A program made the position numbers and the translations under genes. Shown here one piece after another: positions 53,870 to 61,592 of a stretch of 64,000 nucleotides of DNA (the stretch's first letter is position 1; each line of letters begins with the position of its first letter). The stretch lies in NCBI RefSeq assembly GCF_900187995.1, contig NZ_FZNZ01000024.1, forward strand, positions 1 through 64,000. Direction: 5' to 3'. Under the pieces are notes generated by a model. The model did not search any database, was not told the origin of the DNA, and saw only the letters and a program-made list of their open reading frames with translations. This DNA is from Prevotella jejuni (lineage in GTDB: Bacteria > Bacteroidota > Bacteroidia > Bacteroidales > Bacteroidaceae).

Positions 53870-54080
53870 ATAGCCAACACTCAACATTTAGTACTCACGG
53901 TATAAGCCATAATCACCCAACACTCAATACTTAACACCCATCAAACAATCCATTAACAGCTAACAAAACACCTAACACCCATCAACCACTATACAAATCA
54001 TTACCACCTAACACTTACCATCCAACACCCATTAAACAAGCCATTATCACCTAACACTTACCACCCAACACCCATCATTT
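53870..54080. repeat. G-poor degenerate direct repeat (AACACCCAT unit)
   Basis: The plus strand contains almost no G over about 200 bases. AACACCCATC or AACACCCATT recurs at 53933, 53974, 54024 and 54067, spaced 41, 50 and 43 bases, each with a CCATTA and CACCTAACACTTACCA-like segment between. The irregular spacing is unlike the 22-bp arrays. Confidence 0.7.
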
Positions 54081-54321
54081 AGACGGTTATTCATAAATAG
54101 GGAGAGGAGGAATAAACTCTTGGATTGTAGTAAAATTGATGATAAGAGACAACTGGCAACGATCATGCTTGAAACATGGTTGTCGTATGCCGATAATTAA
54201 TGGAATTCTTTTCGTGGTATTGTGAGTTTGTTTACAATGTACAAACCGTTGCTTATTCAGCTATCATAACCGAATAAGGAGTAATATATTAGACTTTAGT
54301 TTGTTAATGAATCCAGTTGGA

Positions 54322-54483
54322 TTAGTTGCTATATAGCCAGTAGACCAATCCAACAATTGCTATAGCAAAGAATGTCATAACAATCTTCATTACCTTATTT
54401 ATAATCTTGCGACGGCGTGCAGCTGATGAAGAAGGGGGCTTAATTCCTCCCGTGTGATGGTGTGTATGATGATGCCTTGTCAT
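54322..54483 (-). CDS. Small His-rich single-pass membrane protein, 53 residues
   Basis: A short gene read on the minus strand from ATG at 54483 to TAA at 54322. The product begins MTRHHHTHHHTGGIKPPSSS, continues with a basic patch AARRRKIINKVMK, and ends with a hydrophobic helix IVMTFFAIAIVGLVYWLYSN. The six clustered histidines could bind metal. Support: a TACCTTTG box on the minus strand at 54563-54570 giving a leader of about 75 bases, a sensible topology (basic residues before the helix) and no competing gene. I do not recognise a family. Confidence 0.6.
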   Translation of the reverse strand: MTRHHHTHHHTGGIKPPSSSAARRRKIINKVMKIVMTFFAIAIVGLVYWLYSN

Positions 54484-54573
54484 GTTTTAGAGTTTGTGTG
54501 AGCCGGTTCTTCTGTATGGAAGTAACCCTTTGTTTGTTAATATAACTTTACACTAATTGTGACAAAGGTACAA

Positions 54574-54609
54574 AAAATCACGGATACAACCTAATGTATC
54601 CGTGATTTT
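54574..54609 (-). terminator. Terminator of the OprO/P porin gene
   Basis: AAATCACGGATACA pairs with TGTATCCGTGATTT around a 6-base loop, then a T-run on the minus strand. It overlaps the upstream part of the candidate promoter of the small gene at 54322-54483. Confidence 0.85.
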
Positions 54610-54626
54610 CTTAATTTTAATTTATT

Positions 54627-55757
54627 TTAGAAACGGAAACTTAATTCCAAGTCGAACATTGAGTAGTTCGGATGACCTGCAGGACCATTCAAGGAACGGT
54701 CGTGAACGTAAGAATAAATACCGCTTAAGGCAAGGCTCTTAGTAAACTCATAATCAAGTCCTAAGTCGTATTGTGTGCGCTGCTTATCTGCTCCATCAGA
54801 TGGCTGATACATATCGTAACGTGCCTTGGCATGTAGCTTCTTAGGAATGATAGGTGCAATGACTAAAGCATAAACACCCTGAGCTTTGTCTCCATCTGTA
54901 CTAAGATTGCAGTCTGTAGCTGCCGAAGCATCTGTGTTACTCAGTGCTTTAGCGAAGGCATTACCAGTAGAATGTACGTATTCAGAGCGTACTGTCCAGT
55001 CTTTAACCTTGTATTCTGCAGAGAAGGCATAGCGTCGTTGTTGCAGACTACGTACACCAGAGTGTGTGGTTCCGGCTGCGTCTGTCCACGTACCCTTGCG
55101 AGCATACGAACCTGTCCAGCCGAAACAACCTAAGCGCATACCTTCAACAGGCATTACCCATACGCCACCAATGATGTTCTTCTGCTGGTCGACATCTCTT
55201 ACGTTGATACCCTGTCCGTCGAAAACTCCAACTTGATAGTGTACAAGGTTCCTACCAGCATTATTCTTTAAGAAGTCACCTTGTATCTGTACACCAATAT
55301 CACGACCGTTTGAAGGATGCGCACCAGCACGGTCAGAGAAGCTTGCCAACTTCTGAACACTTTGTGCTACGCTCATGAAACCTTGGTCGATAGGGTGGAT
55401 AGGATTGTCGAATGTAAATGGATTCTTGAACTGTCCCGCCTTAACACGGAAGAAGTCATACTTCTGCCACTCGATGAATAAGTCGACTACACGGGGTGAT
55501 GCGCCCAAAGTAGAGGTGTTACCATTAAACTGTAACTGTGCTTTCCAATACCAATCATTTAAGATACGGCCATCAAGAGAGACACGACCAAGACGGAGGT
55601 TGAATGTGTTTGACTTGTTGTTATGCATACCATTGTATTGGTATTGAACGATACCAAAGCCTGACAGCTTAACGTTATTAATCCATTTCGGTGCTTCTTG
55701 TGCTTTGCTGAGAAGCGAGCATAGCATCATAACAGATAAGATAATTGTTTTTCTCAT
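54627..55757 (-). CDS. Phosphate-selective porin O/P family protein
   Basis: The 376-residue outer-membrane protein has a signal peptide MRKTIILSVMMLCSLLSKAQ. A 16-strand-porin-like sequence follows: LSGFGIVQYQYNG near 30, LRLGRVSLDGRILNDWYWKA near 54-73, FFRVKAGQFKNPFTFDN near 104, and a terminal strand FDLELSFRF. This matches the OprO/OprP family (PF07396). Anion or phosphate selectivity is described for Pseudomonas members but cannot be assumed here. Monocistronic with a strong promoter and terminator. Confidence 0.88.
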   Translation of the reverse strand: MRKTIILSVMMLCSLLSKAQEAPKWINNVKLSGFGIVQYQYNGMHNNKSNTFNLRLGRVSLDGRILNDWYWKAQLQFNGNTSTLGASPRVVDLFIEWQKYDFFRVKAGQFKNPFTFDNPIHPIDQGFMSVAQSVQKLASFSDRAGAHPSNGRDIGVQIQGDFLKNNAGRNLVHYQVGVFDGQGINVRDVDQQKNIIGGVWVMPVEGMRLGCFGWTGSYARKGTWTDAAGTTHSGVRSLQQRRYAFSAEYKVKDWTVRSEYVHSTGNAFAKALSNTDASAATDCNLSTDGDKAQGVYALVIAPIIPKKLHAKARYDMYQPSDGADKQRTQYDLGLDYEFTKSLALSGIYSYVHDRSLNGPAGHPNYSMFDLELSFRF

Positions 55758-55816
55758 AACTATATGAATTTAGGTAATGATAATATCTTAGGTTGATAAC
55801 TTGGCTGTTAACGATG

Positions 55817-55847
55817 CAAAGATAGTGTTTTATCAAACATAAACAAA
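55817..55847 (-). promoter_or_regulatory. Promoter of the porin gene
   Basis: Minus-strand TATCTTTG at 55817-55824, 19-base spacer, TTTG at 55844-55847. Leader about 55 bases. Confidence 0.75.
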
Positions 55848-55922
55848 ATATTATGATGTTTTTATTGTGTGTTTTTCTTTGTGATGGCGATTGATAATGT
55901 TATCCTTATATATAATAAGGTG

Positions 55923-55985
55923 AAATTGTCTGTGATGTCAGTAACAAAGGAGGAAAAACCTGTGAACTGACAAGACAGACAATTT
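55923..55985 (-). terminator. Long hairpin terminator of rlmD
   Basis: AAATTGTCTGT and TGTCAGT pair with ACTGACA and ACAGACAATTT across a loop of about 20 bases, just after the rlmD stop. The tail after the stem on the minus strand is only moderately T-rich. Confidence 0.6.
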
Positions 55986-56007
55986 TTCTTTCGGTATTAT
56001 AGCTTTA

Positions 56008-57432
56008 CTATCTCTTTTCTAATAGTACTACATTCTCAACGTGTGGGGTATGAGGGAACATGTCTACGGGTTGAACAGCTGCTACCTTGTAGTCAACATC
56101 GAGTAGAGCGAGGTCGCGTGCCTGTGTGGCAGGGTTGCAACTCACATAAACAATTCGTTTTGGACTTGCTCCAAGGATTACGTTTACAACGTCTTGGTGC
56201 ATGCCAGCACGTGGAGGGTCGGTGATGATGACATCTGGGCGACCGTGCTCATGGATGAAATCTTCCGTAAGGATGTCTTTCATGTCACCTGCATAGAAGA
56301 GCGTATTGTCTATTTTATTAACCTCAGAATTGACCTTTGCATCTTCTATAGCTTCTGGAACATACTCAATACCAATAACTTGTTTGGCCTTCTTGGCGAC
56401 GAAATTGGCTATGGTTCCCGTTCCTGTATACAGGTCGTAAACAAGTTCGTCACCTGTAAGGTTAGCAAACTCGCGCGCTACAGAATAAAGATGGTATGCT
56501 TGTTCGGTATTGGTCTGGTAGAAGCTCTTTGGTCCCACCTTAAACTTCAAGTCCTCCATTGTCTCAAAGATATGGTCATTTCCCTTGAAGAGAGTAAGGT
56601 CGAGATCGTTAAAGGTGTCGTTACCTTTCTGATTATCAACGTAGAAGAGTGATGTAATCTGTGGGAAACGGTCGGCAATATGCTGCATTAATGCTTTTGC
56701 ACGTTCGTCATCTCCCTCCTCATCATAGTGGAACTGTATGAGTACCATCCATTCGCCGGTATTAGAGTTACGCACCATAATATCACGGAGTAGGCCATGC
56801 TGTGCACGAATGTCATAGAACTTCATCCCTGTCTGGTGTGCATAGTCGCGAATGTCATTACGTAGTTCATTGCAGAGGTTGTCCATCAACCAGCATTTCT
56901 CGATAGGGTAGACCTTGTCAAAAGCTCCTGTGATGTGGAATCCGATAGCTCCTTCTTCTAAGCCAGCGTCTTCTGGCAGAGCTTGAAGCTCCTCAGCTGT
57001 GTACCATCTCTTATTAGCGCAGCCGAATTCGAGCTTGTTACGATATTCCTTTGTATGTACAGAACCCATGATAGGGCGGAACTCTGGAAGCTCAACCTTA
57101 CCGATACGGCTTAGTTGGTCGTAAACTTGTTGTTGCTTTGCCTTTAGTTGCTCTTCGTAAGGGAGGTTCTGCCACTTACAACCACCGCAGATACCGAAAT
57201 GTTCACACATAGGTTCTTGACGAATATTGCTCTTGCTAATGAAGCGGATGACGGTAGCTTCACAGTAGTTGCGCTTCTTCTTGCGTATCTGAAGGTCTAC
57301 AACGTCTCCTGGTACTACAAAAGGAACAAAGATAACCTTGTCGTCTACGTGCGTAACACACTTTCCTTCGGCTGCTACAGCCTCTATTGTGACATTCTCC
57401 AGAATGGGTAATGGCTTTCTTTTTCTACTCAT
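56008..57432 (-). CDS. rlmD: 23S rRNA (uracil-C5)-methyltransferase RlmD/RumA
   Basis: Adds a methyl group to U1939-type uracil of 23S rRNA. From the chosen ATG at 57432 the product has 474 residues. It has a TRAM domain (about 8-65) and a 4Fe-4S motif CEHFGICGGCKWQ near 75 with a further Cys downstream. The SAM-binding VYDLYTGTGTIANFVAKKAK lies near 335. The catalytic region ITDPPRAGMHQDVVNVI is followed by IVYVSCNPATQARDLALLDV near 428. An upstream in-frame TTG (57456) lies inside the TAACTTTG box at 57454-57461 and so cannot be the start. TrmA/RlmC relatives cannot be excluded, but Fe-S site and TRAM favour RlmD. Confidence 0.9.
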   Translation of the reverse strand: MSRKRKPLPILENVTIEAVAAEGKCVTHVDDKVIFVPFVVPGDVVDLQIRKKKRNYCEATVIRFISKSNIRQEPMCEHFGICGGCKWQNLPYEEQLKAKQQQVYDQLSRIGKVELPEFRPIMGSVHTKEYRNKLEFGCANKRWYTAEELQALPEDAGLEEGAIGFHITGAFDKVYPIEKCWLMDNLCNELRNDIRDYAHQTGMKFYDIRAQHGLLRDIMVRNSNTGEWMVLIQFHYDEEGDDERAKALMQHIADRFPQITSLFYVDNQKGNDTFNDLDLTLFKGNDHIFETMEDLKFKVGPKSFYQTNTEQAYHLYSVAREFANLTGDELVYDLYTGTGTIANFVAKKAKQVIGIEYVPEAIEDAKVNSEVNKIDNTLFYAGDMKDILTEDFIHEHGRPDVIITDPPRAGMHQDVVNVILGASPKRIVYVSCNPATQARDLALLDVDYKVAAVQPVDMFPHTPHVENVVLLEKR

Positions 57433-57563
57433 AATCTGTTTTGTATTTCGTTGCAAAGTTACTAATTTTTTCTTGTTTGTGGTTTACATGATGATATTTA
57501 TCGGTTCTGTGTACGCCAACAAAGTAAAAATGTAAGGTCAACATAGCAAATTTTACAGAAAAG

Positions 57564-57595
57564 TTTGCTACTTTACCTATTTATTGGTATATTTG
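57564..57595 (+). promoter_or_regulatory. Promoter of ppdK
   Basis: TTTG at 57564-57567, 20-base spacer, TATATTTG at 57588-57595. Leader about 35 bases. Confidence 0.75.
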
Positions 57596-57635
57596 CACTA
57601 TACAAATAACTAAAATTCATTATCATTTTTAACTT

Positions 57636-60361
57636 ATGAGCGAAAAGAGAGTTTATACCTTTGGTAATGGTAAGGCTGAAGGTAAAGCTGACATGAGAAA
57701 TCTCCTTGGAGGCAAGGGTGCTAACTTGGCAGAGATGAATCTTATTGGTGTTCCGGTTCCTCCAGGCTTTACAATTACCACAGATGTATGTACTGAGTAT
57801 TATGAGAAAGGTAAAGAGACTGTAGTAGGTTTGCTAAAGGCAGAAGTTGAGAACAGCGTTAAACATGTTGAGAGTTTAATGAACTCAACTTTTGGAGACC
57901 CATCTAACCCTCTGTTGGTGAGTGTACGTTCAGGTGCACGTGCTTCTATGCTGGTATGATGGATACCATTCTTAACCTTGGTCTTAATGATGCTGTGGTT
58001 GATGGATTGGTTAAGAAGACAGGTAATGCACGTTTTGCTTATGACAGTTATCGTCGTTTTGTACAGATGTACGGAGACGTTGTATTGGGTATGAAGCCTG
58101 TAAATAAGGAAGATATCGACCCATTCGAAGCTATTATTCAGAAGGTTAAGGCTGAGCGTGGCATTAAGCTCGATAACGAGATGACCGTTGATGACTTGAA
58201 GCAACTTGTTGTACTCTTCAAGAATGCTATCAAGGAGCAGACTGGTAAGGAATTCCCAAATGATCCTATGGAGCAGTTGTGGGGTGCTATATGCGCTGTG
58301 TTCGACTCATGGATGAACGAGCGTGCTATCCTTTATCGTAAGATGGAAGGTATTCCACAGGAATGGGGTACAGCCGTAACCGTACAGGCTATGGTATTTG
58401 GTAATATGGGTGATAGCTCTGCTACAGGTGTTTGCTTCTCTCGTGATGCTGGTACTGGTGAGAATCTCTTCAATGGTGAGTATCTTATCAACGCACAGGG
58501 TGAGGATGTTGTAGCAGGTATCCGTACTCCACAACAGATTACTAAGGAAGGTTCACTCCGTTGGGCTGCTCAGCAGAATATCGATGAAGAGACTCGTGCT
58601 GCAAAGTATCCTTCTATGGAAGAGGCTATGCCTGAGCTTTATGCACAGCTGTTTGCCCTCCAGGATAAGTTGGAGAAGCACTACCATGATATGCAGGATA
58701 TGGAGTTCACTGTACAAGAAGGTAAGCTCTGGTTCCTCCAGACTCGTAACGGTAAGCGTACAGGTACTGCTATGGTTAAGATTGCTATGGACCTTCTTCA
58801 TGAGGGCGAGATCGACGAGAAGACAGCACTCGTGCGTTGTGAACCAAATAAACTCGACGAGCTTCTTCACCCAGTATTCGATAAGGAGGCATTGGCACAG
58901 TCACATGTGTTGACACGTGGTTTGCCTGCTTCTCCTGGTGCAGCAAGTGGACAGGTAGTGTTCTTTGCTGATGATGCTACAAAATGGCATGAGGATGGCC
59001 ATCAAGTTATCATGGTTCGTATCGAGACATCTCCAGAGGATCTCGCTGGTATGTCTGCTGCTGAGGGTATTTTGACTGCTCGTGGTGGTATGACATCACA
59101 CGCAGCCGTTGTTGCACGTGGTATGGGTAAGTGTTGTGTCAGTGGTGCTGGTGCTATCATGGTTGATTACAAGGCACGTACCTTGGAAATTGATGGAACT
59201 ATAATACGTGAGGGCGATTATATCTCTTTAAATGGTTCAACAGGTGAAGTTTATCTTGGTGAGGTGAAGACTCGCCCTGCTGAGGTTACAGGTGACTTCG
59301 CAGAGTTGATGGACCTTTGTAAGAAGTATAGTAAGCTGGTTGTTCGTACCAACGCAGATACTCCACATGATGCAGAAGTAGCAAGTAATTTTGGTGCTGT
59401 TGGTATTGGCCTCTGCCGTACAGAGCACATGTTCTTCGAGAACGAGAAGATTAAGGCTATGCGTGAGATGATTCTCGCTAACAGTACAGAAGAGCGTGAA
59501 AAGGCACTTGAAAAGCTTCTGCCTTATCAGAAGCAAGATTTCTATGGCATCTTGAAGTGTATGGATGGTAAGCCTGTAAACATCCGCTTGCTCGATCCTC
59601 CTTTGCATGAGTTCGTTCCACACGACCTTAAGGGACAGGAAGTAATGGCTGAAGAGATGGGCGTAAGTGTTCAGTTTATTCAGAGCCGTGTAAGTGCACT
59701 TTCTGAGAGCAACCCAATGTTGGGTCTTCGTGGTTGCCGTTTGGGTAACACATTCCCAGAGATTACTGCAATGCAGACCAAGGCTATCCTCGGTGCGGCT
59801 GTTCAGTTGAAGAAGGAAGGATTTGATCCTAAGCCAGAAATTATGGTACCATTGGTTGGTATTGTTAATGAGCTTGACATTCAAGAGAGTATCATTCGTA
59901 AAACTGCAAACAAACTCTTCAAAAAAGAAGGTGTTGAGGTTGAATTCAAGGTGGGTACGATGATTGAAATTCCTCGTGCTGCTTTGACAGCTGATGTTAT
60001 TGCACAGAAGGCTGAATACTTTAGCTTCGGTACAAATGACTTGACTCAGATGACCTTCGGTTATAGCCGTGACGATATCGCAAGCTTCTTGCCAAGCTAC
60101 TTGGAGAAGAAGATTCTCGATGTTGACCCATTCCAGGTTCTTGACCAGAAGGGTGTTGGTCAATTAATCCAAATGGGTGTTGAGAAGGGCCGCAAGACTC
60201 GCAAGAACCTCAAGTGTGGTATTTGTGGTGAGCATGGTGGTGAGCCAAGCTCTGTTAAGTTCTGCCATCGTGTAGGTCTTAACTACGTTAGCTGTTCTCC
60301 ATTCCGCGTGCCTATCGCAAGACTTGCAGCGGCACAAGCAGCGGTGGAAGAAATGAAGTAA
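57636..60361 (+). pseudogene. ppdK: Pyruvate, phosphate dikinase, interrupted by a one-base deletion
   Basis: PPDK interconverts pyruvate, ATP and phosphate with phosphoenolpyruvate, AMP and pyrophosphate. The first frame (57636-57959) encodes [20 protein letters not shown] through [10 protein letters not shown], then reads LV and stops. The second frame (57956-60361, 801 codons) begins [12 protein letters not shown] and carries the rest. That includes the swivelling phosphohistidine region GGMTSHAAVVARGMGK and the PEP-binding end with FSFGTNDLTQMTFGYSRDD and CGICGEHGGEPSSVKFCHRV. The family reads ASMPGMMDT here; the sequence ATGCTGGTATGATGG lacks one C of the Pro codon. Joined, the protein would be about 908 residues, the normal length. 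It could be a real inactivation, a strain polymorphism or a sequencing error; the rest is undamaged. Confidence 0.85.
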
Positions 60362-60383
60362 TTTCTTAGAAATATATTTTTTA

Positions 60384-60427
60384 GGCGGTATACCATGTTT
60401 TTACGTAGGTATACCGCCTATTTTTTA
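60384..60427 (+). terminator. Terminator of ppdK
   Basis: GGCGGTATACC pairs perfectly with GGTATACCGCC around a 13-base loop, then TATTTTTT. Confidence 0.92.
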
Positions 60428-60523
60428 TGTTTTATAAATGAATATCTAAAAGAGGATGGCCTTTACCTTTTCTCTCACTTCTAATTTACTAAGTTCATTA
60501 CAACAATCTTACTTTATACCAAT

Positions 60524-60775
60524 ATGCAATTTATTAAATCAGCGTTTATAGCACTTGCTTTGTTCTCTACGATAGGAGGAACGACTGCTTCTACAAAGAG
60601 AAATACGGATATTCAGTCTGGAACGGTTTACATTTGTACGGGACCAAAGGCAAGAAAGTATCATTCAAGCCCAAATTGTCGTGGTCTTAATAGATGCTCT
60701 GGCAGTATAAAAGGCCTTTCTGTGAGTGCAGCAAAGTCAAAAGGCTTTAGTCCATGCAGGATTTGTTATAGATAG
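60524..60775 (+). CDS. Small secreted Cys/His-motif protein
   Basis: An 83-residue exported protein: signal peptide about residues 1-23 (MQFIKSAFIALALFSTIGGT), then a compact domain with Cys at 38, 52, 58, 78 and 81 and His47. The arrangement VYICTGPKARKYHSSPNCRG, LNRC, SAAKSKGFSPCRICYR recalls small Bacteroidota domains in which the paired C-x2-C and upstream Cys/His could bind a metal, as in Ada-like zinc motifs. This is a pattern match only. Function unknown. It is monocistronic and lies just after the ppdK terminator. Confidence 0.7.
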   Translation: MQFIKSAFIALALFSTIGGTTASTKRNTDIQSGTVYICTGPKARKYHSSPNCRGLNRCSGSIKGLSVSAAKSKGFSPCRICYR

Positions 60776-61102
60776 TTTGTTTATAAACTATGTTTGAAAA
60801 CATAGCAAGAAGTATGTAATATGCAGTCTTGAACACCTTTATAGTTAAGTGTAAAGCAACGCTTTTTATATTCGTTCTCTACTTTTTACAGCTTCTTTTT
60901 ACTATGAGTAGAAGGCTTTTAGTGCTATACACTATGGTTTAATTTATGATAGAATCACTTTTATGTGAGAAGAAATATTAATCTTGCTAACGTAAGAGTT
61001 AGGCACGCCTAATGATTCTGTCTATATGTTGTTCTTTGAGTAATAAAATGTTGTTAGCTCTTTTAAAAATGTAACGATATAACTATAGTATTTTTAATTT
61101 CA

Positions 61103-61189
61103 TTTTGCTGTCACTTTTAACACTTCGTGTAAACGTGTTACAAATCAGTAGGTTATAAGCTGTTCTCTTGTGACACGAGTGACAGGAAC
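61103..61189. repeat. GCTGTCA inverted-repeat element, copy 3
   Basis: Begins TTTTGCTGTCACTTTTAACA, CTTCGTGTAAACG, and ends CACGAGTGACAGGAACT. The left arm matches the 24296 copy over about 30 bases with few changes; the right arm has decayed (GACAGGAA instead of GACAGCAA). Confidence 0.65.
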
Positions 61190-61378
61190 TTTTATATTGA
61201 GGATTTCTTTCATTGTAGAAAATTAGGGATATTGGAATGAATGTGAGAAATAGCGTATTCTGAGGCGGATTCGTTCTTGGCAGTAAGGATCTTAGAGGTG
61301 TTTTTACAGTTATGATACATCTTATTTTTTCTCCATAGTGGATGAGCCACAATAGCCCTTTTATCATGTCATATCATC

Positions 61379-61432
61379 GTGCGGATACTTAGCACCAATG
61401 GTGCGGATGGCGAACACCAATAGTGCGGACGG
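61379..61432. repeat. Short 22-bp-period array, GTGCGGAT type
   Basis: Two full units and a partial one start at 61379, 61401 and 61423, exactly 22 bases apart. The conserved part runs CACCAATGGTGCGGAT, around a palindromic CACCAATGGTG, separated by 6 variable bases (ACTTAG, GGCGAA). Same period and conserved-plus-variable layout as the arrays at 17412 and 5664, but a different sequence. Confidence 0.65.
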
Positions 61433-61551
61433 TTATGACATGTAGAATCACTAAGAATAATAAAACATGTTGGTCACGAAGAAGTTTAAAGGAGAACAGA
61501 GGTTTACCTCATAAAGATTTATAGTAGTATCACTTGAAATGCCGGATGAAA

Positions 61552-61584
61552 CAAAAAAAAGGAGTGTATCAAATGATACACTCC
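61552..61584 (-). terminator. Terminator of clpB
   Basis: On the minus strand GGAGTGTATC pairs with GATACACTCC around a 4-base loop, followed by eight T. Confidence 0.92.
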
Positions 61585-61592
61585 CTTTTATT

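Larger units (their letters stand above)
53172..54321. other. Repeat-rich spacer after the ATP-grasp gene
   Basis: A long stretch without a convincing gene. It holds repeat copy C (53570-53655), an inverted pair GTTGAGAGTC / GACTCTCAAC (53676-53727), a REP-like hairpin (53768-53796) and a G-poor degenerate repeat (53870-54080). From 53172 to 53569 I see nothing recognisable. Confidence 0.55.
60776..61551. other. Gene-free spacer before the clpB terminator
   Basis: About 780 bases. It contains the GCTGTCA element (61103-61189) and the short 22-bp array (61379-61432). A 94-codon minus frame (61083-61367) is the element read as protein and is not called. 60776-61102 shows nothing. Confidence 0.55.

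Noticed and set aside
57945..57965. Programmed ribosomal frameshift in ppdK
   Set aside because: No slippery heptamer or downstream pseudoknot is apparent, and the family is not known to use frameshifting; a simple deletion of one C explains it.
59237..60163. 308-codon open frame on the minus strand
   Set aside because: It is antisense to ppdK, whose plus-strand protein is highly conserved over the same bases; no promoter or family signal.
61083..61367. 94-codon minus frame
   Set aside because: Covers the GCTGTCA element; its SSCHSCHK-like sequence comes from the repeat arm.
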